From: Oscillospiraceae bacterium | Lineage (GTDB): Bacteria > Bacillota > Clostridia > Oscillospirales > Ruminococcaceae | Direction of reading: 5' to 3' | DNA length: 64,000 nucleotides | Assembly: GCA_017415165.1 (NCBI GenBank) | Contig: JAFQIY010000046.1 | Coordinates: 62,001-126,000 of the forward strand | In this document: in pieces, positions 14,600 through 22,332 of the stretch | How the letters are laid out: each line of letters begins with the position of its first letter | How positions within the stretch are numbered: the first letter of the stretch is position 1 | Position numbers and translations under genes: made by a program | The notes under the pieces: model-generated | The model's database searches: none | What the model was told of the DNA's origin: nothing | Seen by the model: only the letters and a program-made list of their open reading frames with translations

Positions 14600-15571
14600 A
14601 TGGGATTTCCAATAGTATCACCTGTTATTATTCAGAATCTTAAAGAAAAGCTTGCTCCGCTTACTCCTGATGATTTCTGCGATGTAGTGGTCAGTGCTGC
14701 TGCTGTAGAATATACACCAAAGCTTGAAAATATTGAAATTGCAAAGGCTATCATTTCAGAAAAGGAAACTCTTGCTTATGGTATGATAAATCTCCCTGAT
14801 GATAAGAGCGAGCCGCTTGTTCAGGAAAGCAGAAAGATACTTGCCAAGTGTCCTCCTGCTGCATATTACTGGCAGATGCGTACTCTGTTTATGAGCGTGC
14901 TCCAGAACAGAAGCATCAATATAGAAAAGCGTTTTCTGCTCCTCAACTACGCAGTAAAAACCGCTCAGGGTATGATTGACAACGGTCAGGCTGAGCGTAT
15001 CCCGAAATTTATCGATGAATTCACAAGTGCCGGGGATTATACACCTGTACTTGACTTCTTCAAGCAGGTACGTCCTAATCCCGGATATTCCCTTGCGGAC
15101 GGCATTTCACTTATCAAGTCCCTGAAAAAGCCTAATGCGGCTTACAAAGAGGTTCTCAACACAATTTACAAGAATCTCGGTGTTTCAGGTCCTGAGACCT
15201 TAAAAATGCTCGATATGCCTAAGTATATCACAATGAGAAAGGCTTATTCCGATGCTATGACAAGCGATAAATCAATTGCTATTGAAAATGTTATTATCAA
15301 CTATGTATGGAGATACTGCCTCCCTCTCGCTTCTGTAAAGTTCAACTACTGGGAACACTTTGTATTCTTCTGTTCCCTTTACAATGCTATCAAAATTCTC
15401 TATACCTGCTATATGCCGGGTAAGGAGGACGAGGACTTCGCTAAGGCTATCAGCGCATTTGACGCTGCCCTCAGAATTTCTGACCCTCAGCTTATGCAGA
15501 AGGTTATATTTGCTATGAAAAATGCAGGTCAGAGCAACAACGGTGACCTTGCAGCACTCACTCTCAGCTGA
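14600..15571 (+). CDS. Helical hypothetical protein, 323 aa
   Basis: The ATG follows AGAGG. The predicted protein is almost entirely alpha-helical, in a pattern recalling helical-repeat (TPR/HEAT-like) proteins, with no signal peptide. Conserved-looking stretches include YYWQMRTLFMSVLQNRSINIEKRFLLLNY and the C-terminal YNAIKILYTCYMPG. I do not recognise a family. It lies directly upstream of the MetRS-like gene (74-bp gap, no clear terminator), so the two may be co-transcribed. Confidence 0.75.
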   Translation: MGFPIVSPVIIQNLKEKLAPLTPDDFCDVVVSAAAVEYTPKLENIEIAKAIISEKETLAYGMINLPDDKSEPLVQESRKILAKCPPAAYYWQMRTLFMSVLQNRSINIEKRFLLLNYAVKTAQGMIDNGQAERIPKFIDEFTSAGDYTPVLDFFKQVRPNPGYSLADGISLIKSLKKPNAAYKEVLNTIYKNLGVSGPETLKMLDMPKYITMRKAYSDAMTSDKSIAIENVIINYVWRYCLPLASVKFNYWEHFVFFCSLYNAIKILYTCYMPGKEDEDFAKAISAFDAALRISDPQLMQKVIFAMKNAGQSNNGDLAALTLS

Positions 15572-15645
15572 TTTATTTACACAAGCGGACAAACGATGCT
15601 TCGTATGTTCGCTGTGTTTTTTCACATTTCTGAAAGGAATGATTT

Positions 15646-17688
15646 TTGTTTATGGGCAACAATAATAACAATGAAATGTACAACAAGAAAAGAATTTCAA
15701 GAGATAACCGTCCCGAATTTCCAAAGAGAGCGGTTATTACAGGCGGTATGCCTTACGGTAACAAGAAGCTCCACTTCGGTCACGTTGGCGGTGTATTCGT
15801 TTTTGCGGACGTTTACGCACGTTTTCTCCGTGACAGAATCGGAAGCGAAAATGTAATCTTCGTTTCGGGTACTGACTGCTACGGTTCACCTATTGCAGAA
15901 AGCTACAGAAAGCTTACCGAGGAACAGGGCTACACAGGCACTATCAAGGATTTCGTTACCGAAAACCACGAGGCACAGAAGAAAACCCTCGACGATTTCG
16001 GTATCAGCCTTAACCTTTTCGGTGCGTCAGGTCTTGGCAGAAGTGCTGAAATCCACGACGAGGTTTCCGATTGGTTTATCAGAAAGCTTTATGAGAACGG
16101 TCAGCTTCAGAAGATTTCTACCGCTCAGTTCTACGACGAAAAGGTAGGTACATTCCTCAACGGACGTCAGGTTGTTGGTAAATGTCCTGTTCAGGGATGT
16201 CAGTCCGAAAAGGGCTACGCTGACGAATGTGACCTCGGTCACCAGTATATGCCTCAGGATTTGATTGACCCCAAGAGCACACTTACAGGCGAGACACCTG
16301 TTATGAAGAACGTTGATAACTGGTACTTCAAGCTTACTGACCACTATGATATTCTCCGTGAATATGCGGCTGATATCCGTCAGAAGGAAAATGTAAGAGC
16401 GGTTGTTCACAAGACAATCAGCGAGTTCCTTGAACCGCCTGTTATCTACATTATGAATGATTACAAGGAAAGCTACGAGTCCGTAAAGGATAAGCTTGAA
16501 GCACACGAGCTTGTTGAAGAACCTAAGAAAACTTCCTTCACAATCGTGTTCAAGACCCTTACCGACCGTGAAAAGTCCTGCGAGATTCTTTCAGGTGCAG
16601 GAATTCGTTTCCGTACAGGTAAGACTCTCGTTCCTTTCCGTCTTACAGGTAACATCGAGTGGGGTGCACCTGCTCCTGTTCTCGAAGGTGAAGACCCGCT
16701 GACAATCTGGGTTTGGCCTGAATCCCTCTGGGCACCTATTTCCTTTACTGAAACTTACCTTGAGTCCATCGGACGTGACCGTGAGGACTGGAAGAAGTTC
16801 TGGTGTTCCAAGGACGCACAGGTTTACCAGTTCATCGGTCAGGATAACATCTACTTCTACGGCGTTGCCGAAATGGCAATGTTTATGGCTCTCCAGAAGG
16901 GCGAAAAGCTCAGCTGCACACCTGACGAGGGCGAGCTTCAGATGCCTATTCTCGTGGCTAACCACCACATTCTTTTCCTTGACAAGAAGGCTTCCAGCAG
17001 CGGCAACATCAAGCCTCCTATGGCTGCTGAGCTGCTTGATTACTACACAGCTGAACAGCTCCGTATGCACTTCCTTTCCCTCGGTCTTGGTATGAGAAGT
17101 GTAAGCTTCCAGCCGAAGCCTCTCAATCCGATTGCCAAGCCTGAAGAGGACGATCCGGTTACAACACAGGGCTTCCTCCTCTCCAACGTATTCAACAGAA
17201 TTGTCCGCACCTGCTTCTACGATGCTCAGAAGTATCTTGACGGCAAGATGCCTGTTGGCGAGGTTGACGAAAATATCCTTGCTGACTCTGAAAAGGCTGT
17301 TCTCGAGTACGAACGCTTTATGTATAAGTTTGAGTTCCATCAGGTAACATATGTGCTTGACTCCTATATCAGAAAGGCAAGCAAGTATATGGCTAAGGCA
17401 AAGGCTGAGGCTGACAAGGCTGATGACAACGAGCTGCGCAGAAAGTGGATGATTAACGTGTTCCATATGATTAAGACTGCGGCTGTTCTTCTCCACCCGA
17501 TTGCTCCTGAGGGCACAAAGATGGTGCAGGATTATATGCAGCTTGATGACAGTATGTGGAACTGGGATTACATCTTCGACCCTATGAGCAAGAACATTCT
17601 TGAGGGCAAGGATAACCACGATATCAAGTTCCTTGAACCACGTGTGGACTTCTTCAAGCGTCACGAAAGTCAGTTCGATACAAAGTAA
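15646..17688 (+). CDS. Methionyl-tRNA synthetase-like class I aminoacyl-tRNA synthetase, divergent
   Basis: The 680-residue protein has a class I HIGH motif as HFGH (residues 43-46), a zinc-knuckle region beginning CPVQGC, a WGAPAP strand and GQDNIYFY as in MetRS, and an anticodon-binding helical C-terminus. The KMSKS loop reads KKASSSGN (residues 447-454), so two of the conserved positions are altered. An insertion of about 70 residues (NDYKESYESVKDKLEAHEL...) splits the catalytic core, and the second zinc Cys pair is lost. It may be the cell's MetRS of a divergent type, or a paralogue with another role. TTG at 15646 has the best ribosome binding site spacing; ATG at 15652 is the alternative. 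Confidence 0.8.
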   Translation: MFMGNNNNNEMYNKKRISRDNRPEFPKRAVITGGMPYGNKKLHFGHVGGVFVFADVYARFLRDRIGSENVIFVSGTDCYGSPIAESYRKLTEEQGYTGTIKDFVTENHEAQKKTLDDFGISLNLFGASGLGRSAEIHDEVSDWFIRKLYENGQLQKISTAQFYDEKVGTFLNGRQVVGKCPVQGCQSEKGYADECDLGHQYMPQDLIDPKSTLTGETPVMKNVDNWYFKLTDHYDILREYAADIRQKENVRAVVHKTISEFLEPPVIYIMNDYKESYESVKDKLEAHELVEEPKKTSFTIVFKTLTDREKSCEILSGAGIRFRTGKTLVPFRLTGNIEWGAPAPVLEGEDPLTIWVWPESLWAPISFTETYLESIGRDREDWKKFWCSKDAQVYQFIGQDNIYFYGVAEMAMFMALQKGEKLSCTPDEGELQMPILVANHHILFLDKKASSSGNIKPPMAAELLDYYTAEQLRMHFLSLGLGMRSVSFQPKPLNPIAKPEEDDPVTTQGFLLSNVFNRIVRTCFYDAQKYLDGKMPVGEVDENILADSEKAVLEYERFMYKFEFHQVTYVLDSYIRKASKYMAKAKAEADKADDNELRRKWMINVFHMIKTAAVLLHPIAPEGTKMVQDYMQLDDSMWNWDYIFDPMSKNILEGKDNHDIKFLEPRVDFFKRHESQFDTK

Positions 17689-17693
17689 ATTAT

Positions 17694-17874
17694 AAGGGTA
17701 CCCTTTTAGCCTGTCGATAAACTCGACAGGCTAATGAAAAATGAATAATGAATAGTGAATAGTTAAGGTGTCCGCTTTGCGGACATTTTTAATATTATTG
17801 CCGAAGGCAATACCATAATTATCAATTATCAATTATTCACTATTCCTTGTCGAAAAGACTTTTTCGACAGATTG
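17694..17874. mobile_element. MITE-like palindromic repeat, copy B
   Basis: The core (17708-17874) is homologous to copies A and C. It has terminal hairpins AGCCTGTCGA/TCGACAGGCT and TTGTCGAAAA/TTTTCGACA, the TGAATAATGAATAGTG arm, and the central TGTCCGC/GCGGACA and ATTGCC/GGCAAT hairpins. On its left is a short palindrome AAGGGTACCCTT (17694-17705), perhaps a collapsed terminator hairpin. No matching hairpin is found on the right, so this copy is more decayed. It lies between the MetRS-like gene and a small ORF. Confidence 0.7.
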
Positions 17875-17904
17875 TAATCAACCACATTATCGGGAAGTGA
17901 TTTT

Positions 17905-18150
17905 TTGAACGGCAACAAAATTTTCTTTACATATAACTGTGCTTTGGAAAGCCTTGTGCTGAAAGGTGCGGACAATCAGGTCGTGCCTGTGTTTGACCCT
18001 GCTGAAATTACAGATATACTCAAGGGCTATTCTGACTCAGATGTATCTGTCGAAGTTAAACTCAGCAACCGCAGAAACTATCTGATGGAAATTTCTTCGG
18101 CTGAACCGAAAAAGACTTTGAACATAACACTGACGGAAATTACCGATTAA
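17905..18150 (+). CDS. Small hypothetical protein, TTG start, 81 aa
   Basis: The frame opens with TTG at 17905 after GGAAGTGA. The product is soluble with a beta-rich pattern (VVPVFDPAEITDILKGYSD, NITLTEITD). No family is recognised. It lies 60 bp upstream of the TetR gene on the same strand and may be co-transcribed with it. The non-ATG start and small size keep confidence moderate. Confidence 0.5.
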   Translation: MNGNKIFFTYNCALESLVLKGADNQVVPVFDPAEITDILKGYSDSDVSVEVKLSNRRNYLMEISSAEPKKTLNITLTEITD

Positions 18151-18210
18151 AATGCCTGAGCTATGATTTTCGGACAGCTTCAGTATGTCTGCTGTCGGAA
18201 AGGAGTTACT

Positions 18211-18738
18211 ATGAATAACAGGATTGAAAAAACAAAGCAAAGTATTTCCAATGCTTTTATAGACCTGCGCTCGAAAAAATCCCTTGAAAAAATTACAATA
18301 AAGGAACTTTGCGAGACGGCGCAGATTAACAAATCCACGTTTTACGTTTACTACCGTGATATTTATGATTTATCCGACAAAATTGAGGACGAAATAGTTT
18401 CAGAGGTAATCAGAAGTCTCGACACTACAGGTAAGATACTTGAAAACTCCGCAGAATTAAGCAAAAGTCTTTTTTACGCATATACTGCTCAGACTTCCCT
18501 GATATCGGTTATTTTTTCAGGTATGAGGGCACAGCAGCTTCCTAAAAAAATTGAAGCTGCATTGAGAGAAGCTATTTTCTCCGTTTATCCCGAATACAAG
18601 GACGACATTGATTTCAACGTAAGACTTACCTACAGCATATACGGCGGATTTTACACCTATATGAAATACCGTAACAGCGAAAACAAGGCTGTTGTTGATA
18701 TTATCGGAAAGATGTCCGAAAAGCTTATGGAGCAATAA
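18211..18738 (+). CDS. TetR/AcrR-family transcriptional regulator
   Basis: The 175-residue protein has an N-terminal TetR helix-turn-helix (KQSISNAFIDL, then KITIKELCETAQINKSTFYVYYRDIYDL) and a helical ligand-binding domain. The start at 18211 follows AAAGGAG. It converges on the ABC-2 exporter genes at 19020-21129. A TetR regulator next to a drug or lipid exporter commonly controls it, and the dyad in that operon's promoter (21148-21179) is a candidate target. Ligand unknown. Confidence 0.85.
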   Translation: MNNRIEKTKQSISNAFIDLRSKKSLEKITIKELCETAQINKSTFYVYYRDIYDLSDKIEDEIVSEVIRSLDTTGKILENSAELSKSLFYAYTAQTSLISVIFSGMRAQQLPKKIEAALREAIFSVYPEYKDDIDFNVRLTYSIYGGFYTYMKYRNSENKAVVDIIGKMSEKLMEQ

Positions 18739-18759
18739 TGCAGGATTTGCTAACAAAAG

Positions 18760-19003
18760 AGAGGTCTGAGCCATAATGGTTCAGACCTCTGAGCCTGTCG
18801 ATAAACTCGACAGGCAAATGAAAAAAGAATAATGAATAATGAATAGTGAATAGTTAAGGTGTCCGCTTTGCGGACATTTTTAATACCATTGCCGAAGGCA
18901 ATTCCTTAATTATTCATTCTTCATTATTCAATATTAACTATTCATTGTCGAAAAGTCTTTTTCGACAAACTGAGAGGTCTGAGCCATAATGGTTCAGACC
19001 TCT
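18760..19003. mobile_element. MITE-like palindromic repeat, copy C, flanked by identical terminator hairpins
   Basis: The core (18791-18972) starts GAGCCTG and ends AAACTG exactly as copy A. It is bordered on both sides by an identical 31-bp hairpin with arms AGAGGTCTGA and TCAGACCTCT (18760-18790 and 18973-19003). The hairpin sequence differs from that of copy A, so it belongs to the locus and was duplicated with the insertion. The element lies between convergent genes. Confidence 0.75.
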
Positions 19004-19019
19004 TTGCTGTTAAGCGTTA

Positions 19020-20396
19020 TTATTCTTCTACAGGCTTCTTGCCGCGTTTCTTCATACCTGCGTCAAAGTTTACGGACATTGTAAACAGTTTGTCGGTTGT
19101 GAACACCTTTACCGCAAGGAACATACAAACCACAAAGAATACAATCTGGTACGCAAGACCGCCCCAGAACAGCAGCATATCGCCGTTCATCAGGTTTGTC
19201 AGTGCTGTATATGTGTGCGTAAACGGAATTGCATATGCCATAAGCTTGAGAACTCCGCTCAGCTCATTGATGTCAATAAACATTGTAATAAAGAACGGAA
19301 TGAGAACTGCAATCATAATCGGCATTGTAAGCGTCTGTACGGACTTGATGTCTGTTGCCATTGCGCCGAGGATAAGAGATACTGCAAGACCGATTGCAAG
19401 TGTGAGGAAAAGCTGTACCGCAAAAAGCACATAGCTTACAGGTGTGAGTGTAAGTCCAAGCTCAGCCATTGCCTGAGGGAGAGATGTTACGCTTTCGAGT
19501 GCAGCTGCATCAACAGGAAGATTTGTTGTTTCAAGCACTGTGCTTGCTGTGATTTCCTCAACTGCACCGCCCATCATACCAATCATATAGAATGCAAAGC
19601 CTACAATCATAAACGCTGCATTGAGAAGTGCGGAGATAACTGCCGCAACCATCTTTGCACCAAGCACGCTGAGACGGGAAACAGGTGCGGAAAGAAGTGT
19701 TTCAAGAGTCTTGTCGATTTTTTCTGTAGAGATAGCAGTCATAATCATCTGTGAAGCCATCATAAGCAGGAAGAAAATTGCCATAGGTGCAATCATAGAC
19801 TGCATCATTGTTACCGCTGTAAGCTCCATTACCGAAACCTTGGAAATCTTACCGTTAAGAGTTGTATACTCGATAAGCTCCATCGGCTCACGGATAAGCT
19901 CGATATCTGCTTCTGTAAGTCCGTAGTTTTCAAGGAGAACTTCATCCATACAAACGTCCTGAATAATAGAGATGATATCAGAAGCGGAAATTGTGCTCAT
20001 TGACCCTGCAAGACCGCCGTTCTGCATCTGGCTTACAAACTGAATCTGTGCAGGCTTCTTTTCAACTGTAACGCTGTTGCCGAAGCCCTCAGGGATAATT
20101 ACAACATTCTTTATGTCAAGACGTTCCAGTTCAGCAGCGTAATCATCGCTCTGAATTTCAACAAAATTGATTTCTGTTTCGCCGCTTGCCTGAACAGCAT
20201 CAAGCACTTCATCAGTAAAAGCACTGTTGTCCTTGTTACAAAGAGTGATTGTGGAGGTATCAAAGCCTTCCTCCATAGCGCCGCCCATAATCTGTCCCAT
20301 AACGATGAAAAGAACCATTGTGAAAATCATACCCATCATTGCCTGAAGAGTAATAAGCTCGCGGAGTTCCTTTTTAAGAAGATTACCGAATTTCAC
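19020..20396 (-). CDS. ABC-2 type transporter permease (NatB-like)
   Basis: The 458-residue permease has one N-terminal membrane helix (residues 20-37), a large extracytoplasmic domain (about 45-185), then six predicted helices ending near residue 440. This is the layout of ABC-2/NatB exporters, whose substrates include Na+, peptides and antibiotics. It starts with GTG inside the end of the ATPase gene (14-bp overlap), so the two are translationally coupled. One permease gene with one ATPase is consistent with a homodimeric exporter. Confidence 0.85.
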   Translation of the reverse strand: MKFGNLLKKELRELITLQAMMGMIFTMVLFIVMGQIMGGAMEEGFDTSTITLCNKDNSAFTDEVLDAVQASGETEINFVEIQSDDYAAELERLDIKNVVIIPEGFGNSVTVEKKPAQIQFVSQMQNGGLAGSMSTISASDIISIIQDVCMDEVLLENYGLTEADIELIREPMELIEYTTLNGKISKVSVMELTAVTMMQSMIAPMAIFFLLMMASQMIMTAISTEKIDKTLETLLSAPVSRLSVLGAKMVAAVISALLNAAFMIVGFAFYMIGMMGGAVEEITASTVLETTNLPVDAAALESVTSLPQAMAELGLTLTPVSYVLFAVQLFLTLAIGLAVSLILGAMATDIKSVQTLTMPIMIAVLIPFFITMFIDINELSGVLKLMAYAIPFTHTYTALTNLMNGDMLLFWGGLAYQIVFFVVCMFLAVKVFTTDKLFTMSVNFDAGMKKRGKKPVEE

Positions 20397-21129
20397 GATT
20401 CTTCACCACCCTTTCAAATACTTCCTCAAGGTTAGCAGCTTCGTACTTTTCCTTGAGCTCGTCAATTGTACCGACAACCATAAGGTGTCCGTCTGCAATA
20501 ATTCCCACACGGTCGGAAACGTACTCGATTTCCAGCATATTGTGTGAGGAAAGCAGGAACGCCATATTCTGCTCCTTTGCAAGAGTTTTAATCATCTTTC
20601 TGATTTCGAGGGCATTGATTACATCAAGACCTGATGTAGCTTCGTCCATAATTGCAAGCTTAGGACTTGTCATTACCGCACGGGCAAGGAGAAGCTTTCT
20701 TATCATACCTCTTGAATAGCCTCCGATTTTCTCATTAAGACGGTCGCCGAGTCCGCAGATAGCCTTGCCGCGCTCAACGTACTTATCGAGGGTTTCCTTG
20801 TCCTTTGCGAAAAGACCTGCCATAAAGTTAAGGTAGTCGATACCCTTCATTGTCTTGTACGCACCAGCCTCATCAGGGAGATATGTAATATTCTCACGAA
20901 CCTTGTCAGGCTCGTTGATAATGCTGTGACCTGCAACGAGAGCGTCACCCTCTGTCGGGTTGATAAGTGTTGAAATCATTCTGATTGTAGTAGTCTTACC
21001 TGCACCGTTAGGACCGATAAGAGCGAAGATTTCCCCTTCCTCAACCGTAAAGCTTACCTTTTCGGCAGCAAATTTTGTTTTCTTGGGGTACTTCTTGGAA
21101 AGCTCCTTAACCTCAAGAACAGTTGCCAT
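20383..21129 (-). CDS. ABC transporter ATP-binding protein (NatA-like)
   Basis: The 248-residue ATPase has Walker A GPNGAGKTT, a signature near GGYSRGMIRKLLLARAV (SRGM in place of the usual SGGQ), Walker B KLAIMDEATSGLD, and the H-loop SSHNM. It powers the ABC-2 permease encoded next. AAAGGGTGG precedes the ATG at 21129. Its promoter overlaps a 32-bp dyad (21148-21179), so transcription is likely repressor-controlled. Confidence 0.92.
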   Translation of the reverse strand: MATVLEVKELSKKYPKKTKFAAEKVSFTVEEGEIFALIGPNGAGKTTTIRMISTLINPTEGDALVAGHSIINEPDKVRENITYLPDEAGAYKTMKGIDYLNFMAGLFAKDKETLDKYVERGKAICGLGDRLNEKIGGYSRGMIRKLLLARAVMTSPKLAIMDEATSGLDVINALEIRKMIKTLAKEQNMAFLLSSHNMLEIEYVSDRVGIIADGHLMVVGTIDELKEKYEAANLEEVFERVVKNREIR

Positions 21130-21147
21130 ATAAACCACCCTTTCACA

Positions 21148-21179
21148 TATCATTGTATTAAGTGACTAACACAATGATA
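21148..21179. promoter_or_regulatory. 32-bp operator dyad in the ABC exporter promoter
   Basis: The arms TATCATTGTATTA and TAACACAATGATA are symmetrical in 12 of 13 positions around AGTGAC. The right arm contains the -10 box, so a bound repressor would occlude RNA polymerase. A TetR or GntR-type protein is the likely ligand. Confidence 0.65.
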
Positions 21180-21202
21180 CTATATTTTCGTTGATTTGTC
21201 AA
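21174..21202 (-). promoter_or_regulatory. Promoter of the ABC exporter operon
   Basis: On the minus strand TTGACA (21202-21197) and TATCAT (21179-21174) are separated by 17 bp. Confidence 0.8.
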
Positions 21203-21208
21203 TTAGTA

Positions 21209-21255
21209 ATACTGCACAACATACTGCTGTATTAAAGCGTCGAATTGTGCAGTAT
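21209..21255 (-). terminator. Hairpin after the XRE membrane operon
   Basis: ATACTGCACAA (21209-21219) and TTGTGCAGTAT (21245-21255) pair perfectly over 11 bp around a 25-nt loop, overlapping the stop of the last gene of the operon. Confidence 0.6.
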
Positions 21256-21734
21256 CAATACTTCCTGCTGAAATAAATACTGAATGTAACCTTGACAATT
21301 GAAACAAACAGTATTACACAAACAAGAGTATACAGAATAGGACGTGAAAAAAATGACACAATAACACAAGCAACCGCAAGTCCCATAATTGTTACCGCAA
21401 AGCTTGCTGATGATGTTTTCTGCTCAATCATCAGATTTCGTTCATCGGTTTCTTTTATATACATAGCTTTCAGCTTCTTTTCATCTTTAAGAGTACGAGC
21501 AAAGATAATTGCCCTGACAACTGCAAAGCCTATTATTGAAGAACAAAAGCCCATACGGAAGCCTGCAAGGAAATCAAATGACTCATCGCCGCCTGTCAGC
21601 TCAGCGGGAAGCACCATACTCCACGCATTGTTCATATCAAGAATTATAAGCACCGTAAAAAGCGCCGCAAGAAAAATTGCAAGTACCACATATGTTGTCA
21701 TTCTCCTTTTAATCTGCTTTCTGAATTTTTCCAT
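21255..21734 (-). CDS. Integral membrane protein, 159 aa, in XRE operon
   Basis: Four hydrophobic segments are predicted (about residues 13-33, 60-80, 108-128 and 132-152), separated by a charged cytoplasmic loop (TLKDEKKLKAMYIKETDERN). The KETDERN-type loop is familiar from small membrane proteins paired with XRE regulators in Firmicutes, but I know no function. A GTG at 21740 is an alternative start. It follows the 80-aa membrane gene with minimal spacing. Confidence 0.7.
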   Translation of the reverse strand: MEKFRKQIKRRMTTYVVLAIFLAALFTVLIILDMNNAWSMVLPAELTGGDESFDFLAGFRMGFCSSIIGFAVVRAIIFARTLKDEKKLKAMYIKETDERNLMIEQKTSSASFAVTIMGLAVACVIVSFFSRPILYTLVCVILFVSIVKVTFSIYFSRKY

Positions 21735-21736
21735 AA

Positions 21737-21979
21737 TCACTTGTTCCTTTCCTCTTTTATAACAAATGGTGACTGCTTATTATATAAGCAGATAATCGCA
21801 AAAATTATCCAAAGCACCTGTGCTGTAAGCTGAAAGCCGTGAAGAAAACCGATTGTAAAATCGCTTAACCCTTCGCTGTAGCGGCTTACCATCATTGCCA
21901 TCAATGAAAGAAAATACATAAACGACATAACGGTTTTAAAGCATTTGCTGAACATCCACTCAAAATTTCCTCTACTCAT
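21737..21979 (-). CDS. Small membrane protein, 80 aa, in XRE operon
   Basis: The ATG at 21979 has GGAGG about 9 nt upstream and overlaps the end of the XRE gene. Two membrane helices are predicted (about residues 16-34 and 50-66). No family is recognised. It sits between an XRE regulator and a four-helix membrane protein, a common clostridial three-gene arrangement of unknown role. Confidence 0.65.
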   Translation of the reverse strand: MSRGNFEWMFSKCFKTVMSFMYFLSLMAMMVSRYSEGLSDFTIGFLHGFQLTAQVLWIIFAIICLYNKQSPFVIKEERNK

Positions 21980-22181
21980 TATCGTCAACCTCCGTAAAAT
22001 CGAAAACCTCCTCAATGGTCAGCCCGAAAAACTTTGCAATCTTGTAGGCAAGCACCAGTGAAGCCGTATATTTCTCGCACTCCAGCGAGGTTATGGTCTG
22101 CCTTGTTACTCCGACAGCAAGCGCAAGTTCTTCCTGCGAGATACGTCTTGCCTTGCGTAATTCCTGTATTCTTGTTTTCAC
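21972..22181 (-). CDS. Small XRE-family HTH regulator, GTG start
   Basis: The 69-residue protein is essentially one helix-turn-helix domain ([31 protein letters not shown] region), the minimal Cro/XRE type. The GTG at 22181 is chosen because GAGGG lies 7 nt upstream and the HTH begins there. It is first in an operon with two membrane proteins. Two exact copies of AAGTTCACTTTGCA flank its promoter and probably bind it. Confidence 0.9.
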   Translation of the reverse strand: MKTRIQELRKARRISQEELALAVGVTRQTITSLECEKYTASLVLAYKIAKFFGLTIEEVFDFTEVDDNE

Positions 22182-22205
22182 GTCATACCCTCTTTCAATT
22201 ATGTA

Positions 22206-22265
22206 AAGTTCACTTTGCAAATTTAGTATAGCACGCTTTGCACATTTTGTCAAGTTCACTTTGCA
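22206..22265 (-). promoter_or_regulatory. Promoter and duplicated operator of the XRE operon
   Basis: On the minus strand TTGACA (22253-22248) and TATACT (22230-22225) are separated by 17 bp. AAGTTCACTTTGCA occurs exactly at 22206-22219 and 22252-22265, 46 bp apart, one copy on each side of the promoter. The core AAGTNNACTT is a short palindrome. Confidence 0.75.
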
Positions 22266-22298
22266 TTTTTGTTCACATTCAGTAATCAGGCACAAAAA

Positions 22299-22326
22299 AA
22301 CAGTACAAACCTAAGTTCATACTGTT
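22299..22326 (-). terminator. Terminator after the diguanylate cyclase gene
   Basis: AACAGTA and TACTGTT form a 7-bp stem followed on the minus strand by TTTTTTTG. Confidence 0.6.
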
Positions 22327-22332
22327 GATTTT

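Noticed and set aside
16591-17664. A 357-aa open frame antisense to the MetRS-like gene
   Set aside because: It is a shadow produced by the strongly biased codon use of the sense gene and has no start signal or family features.
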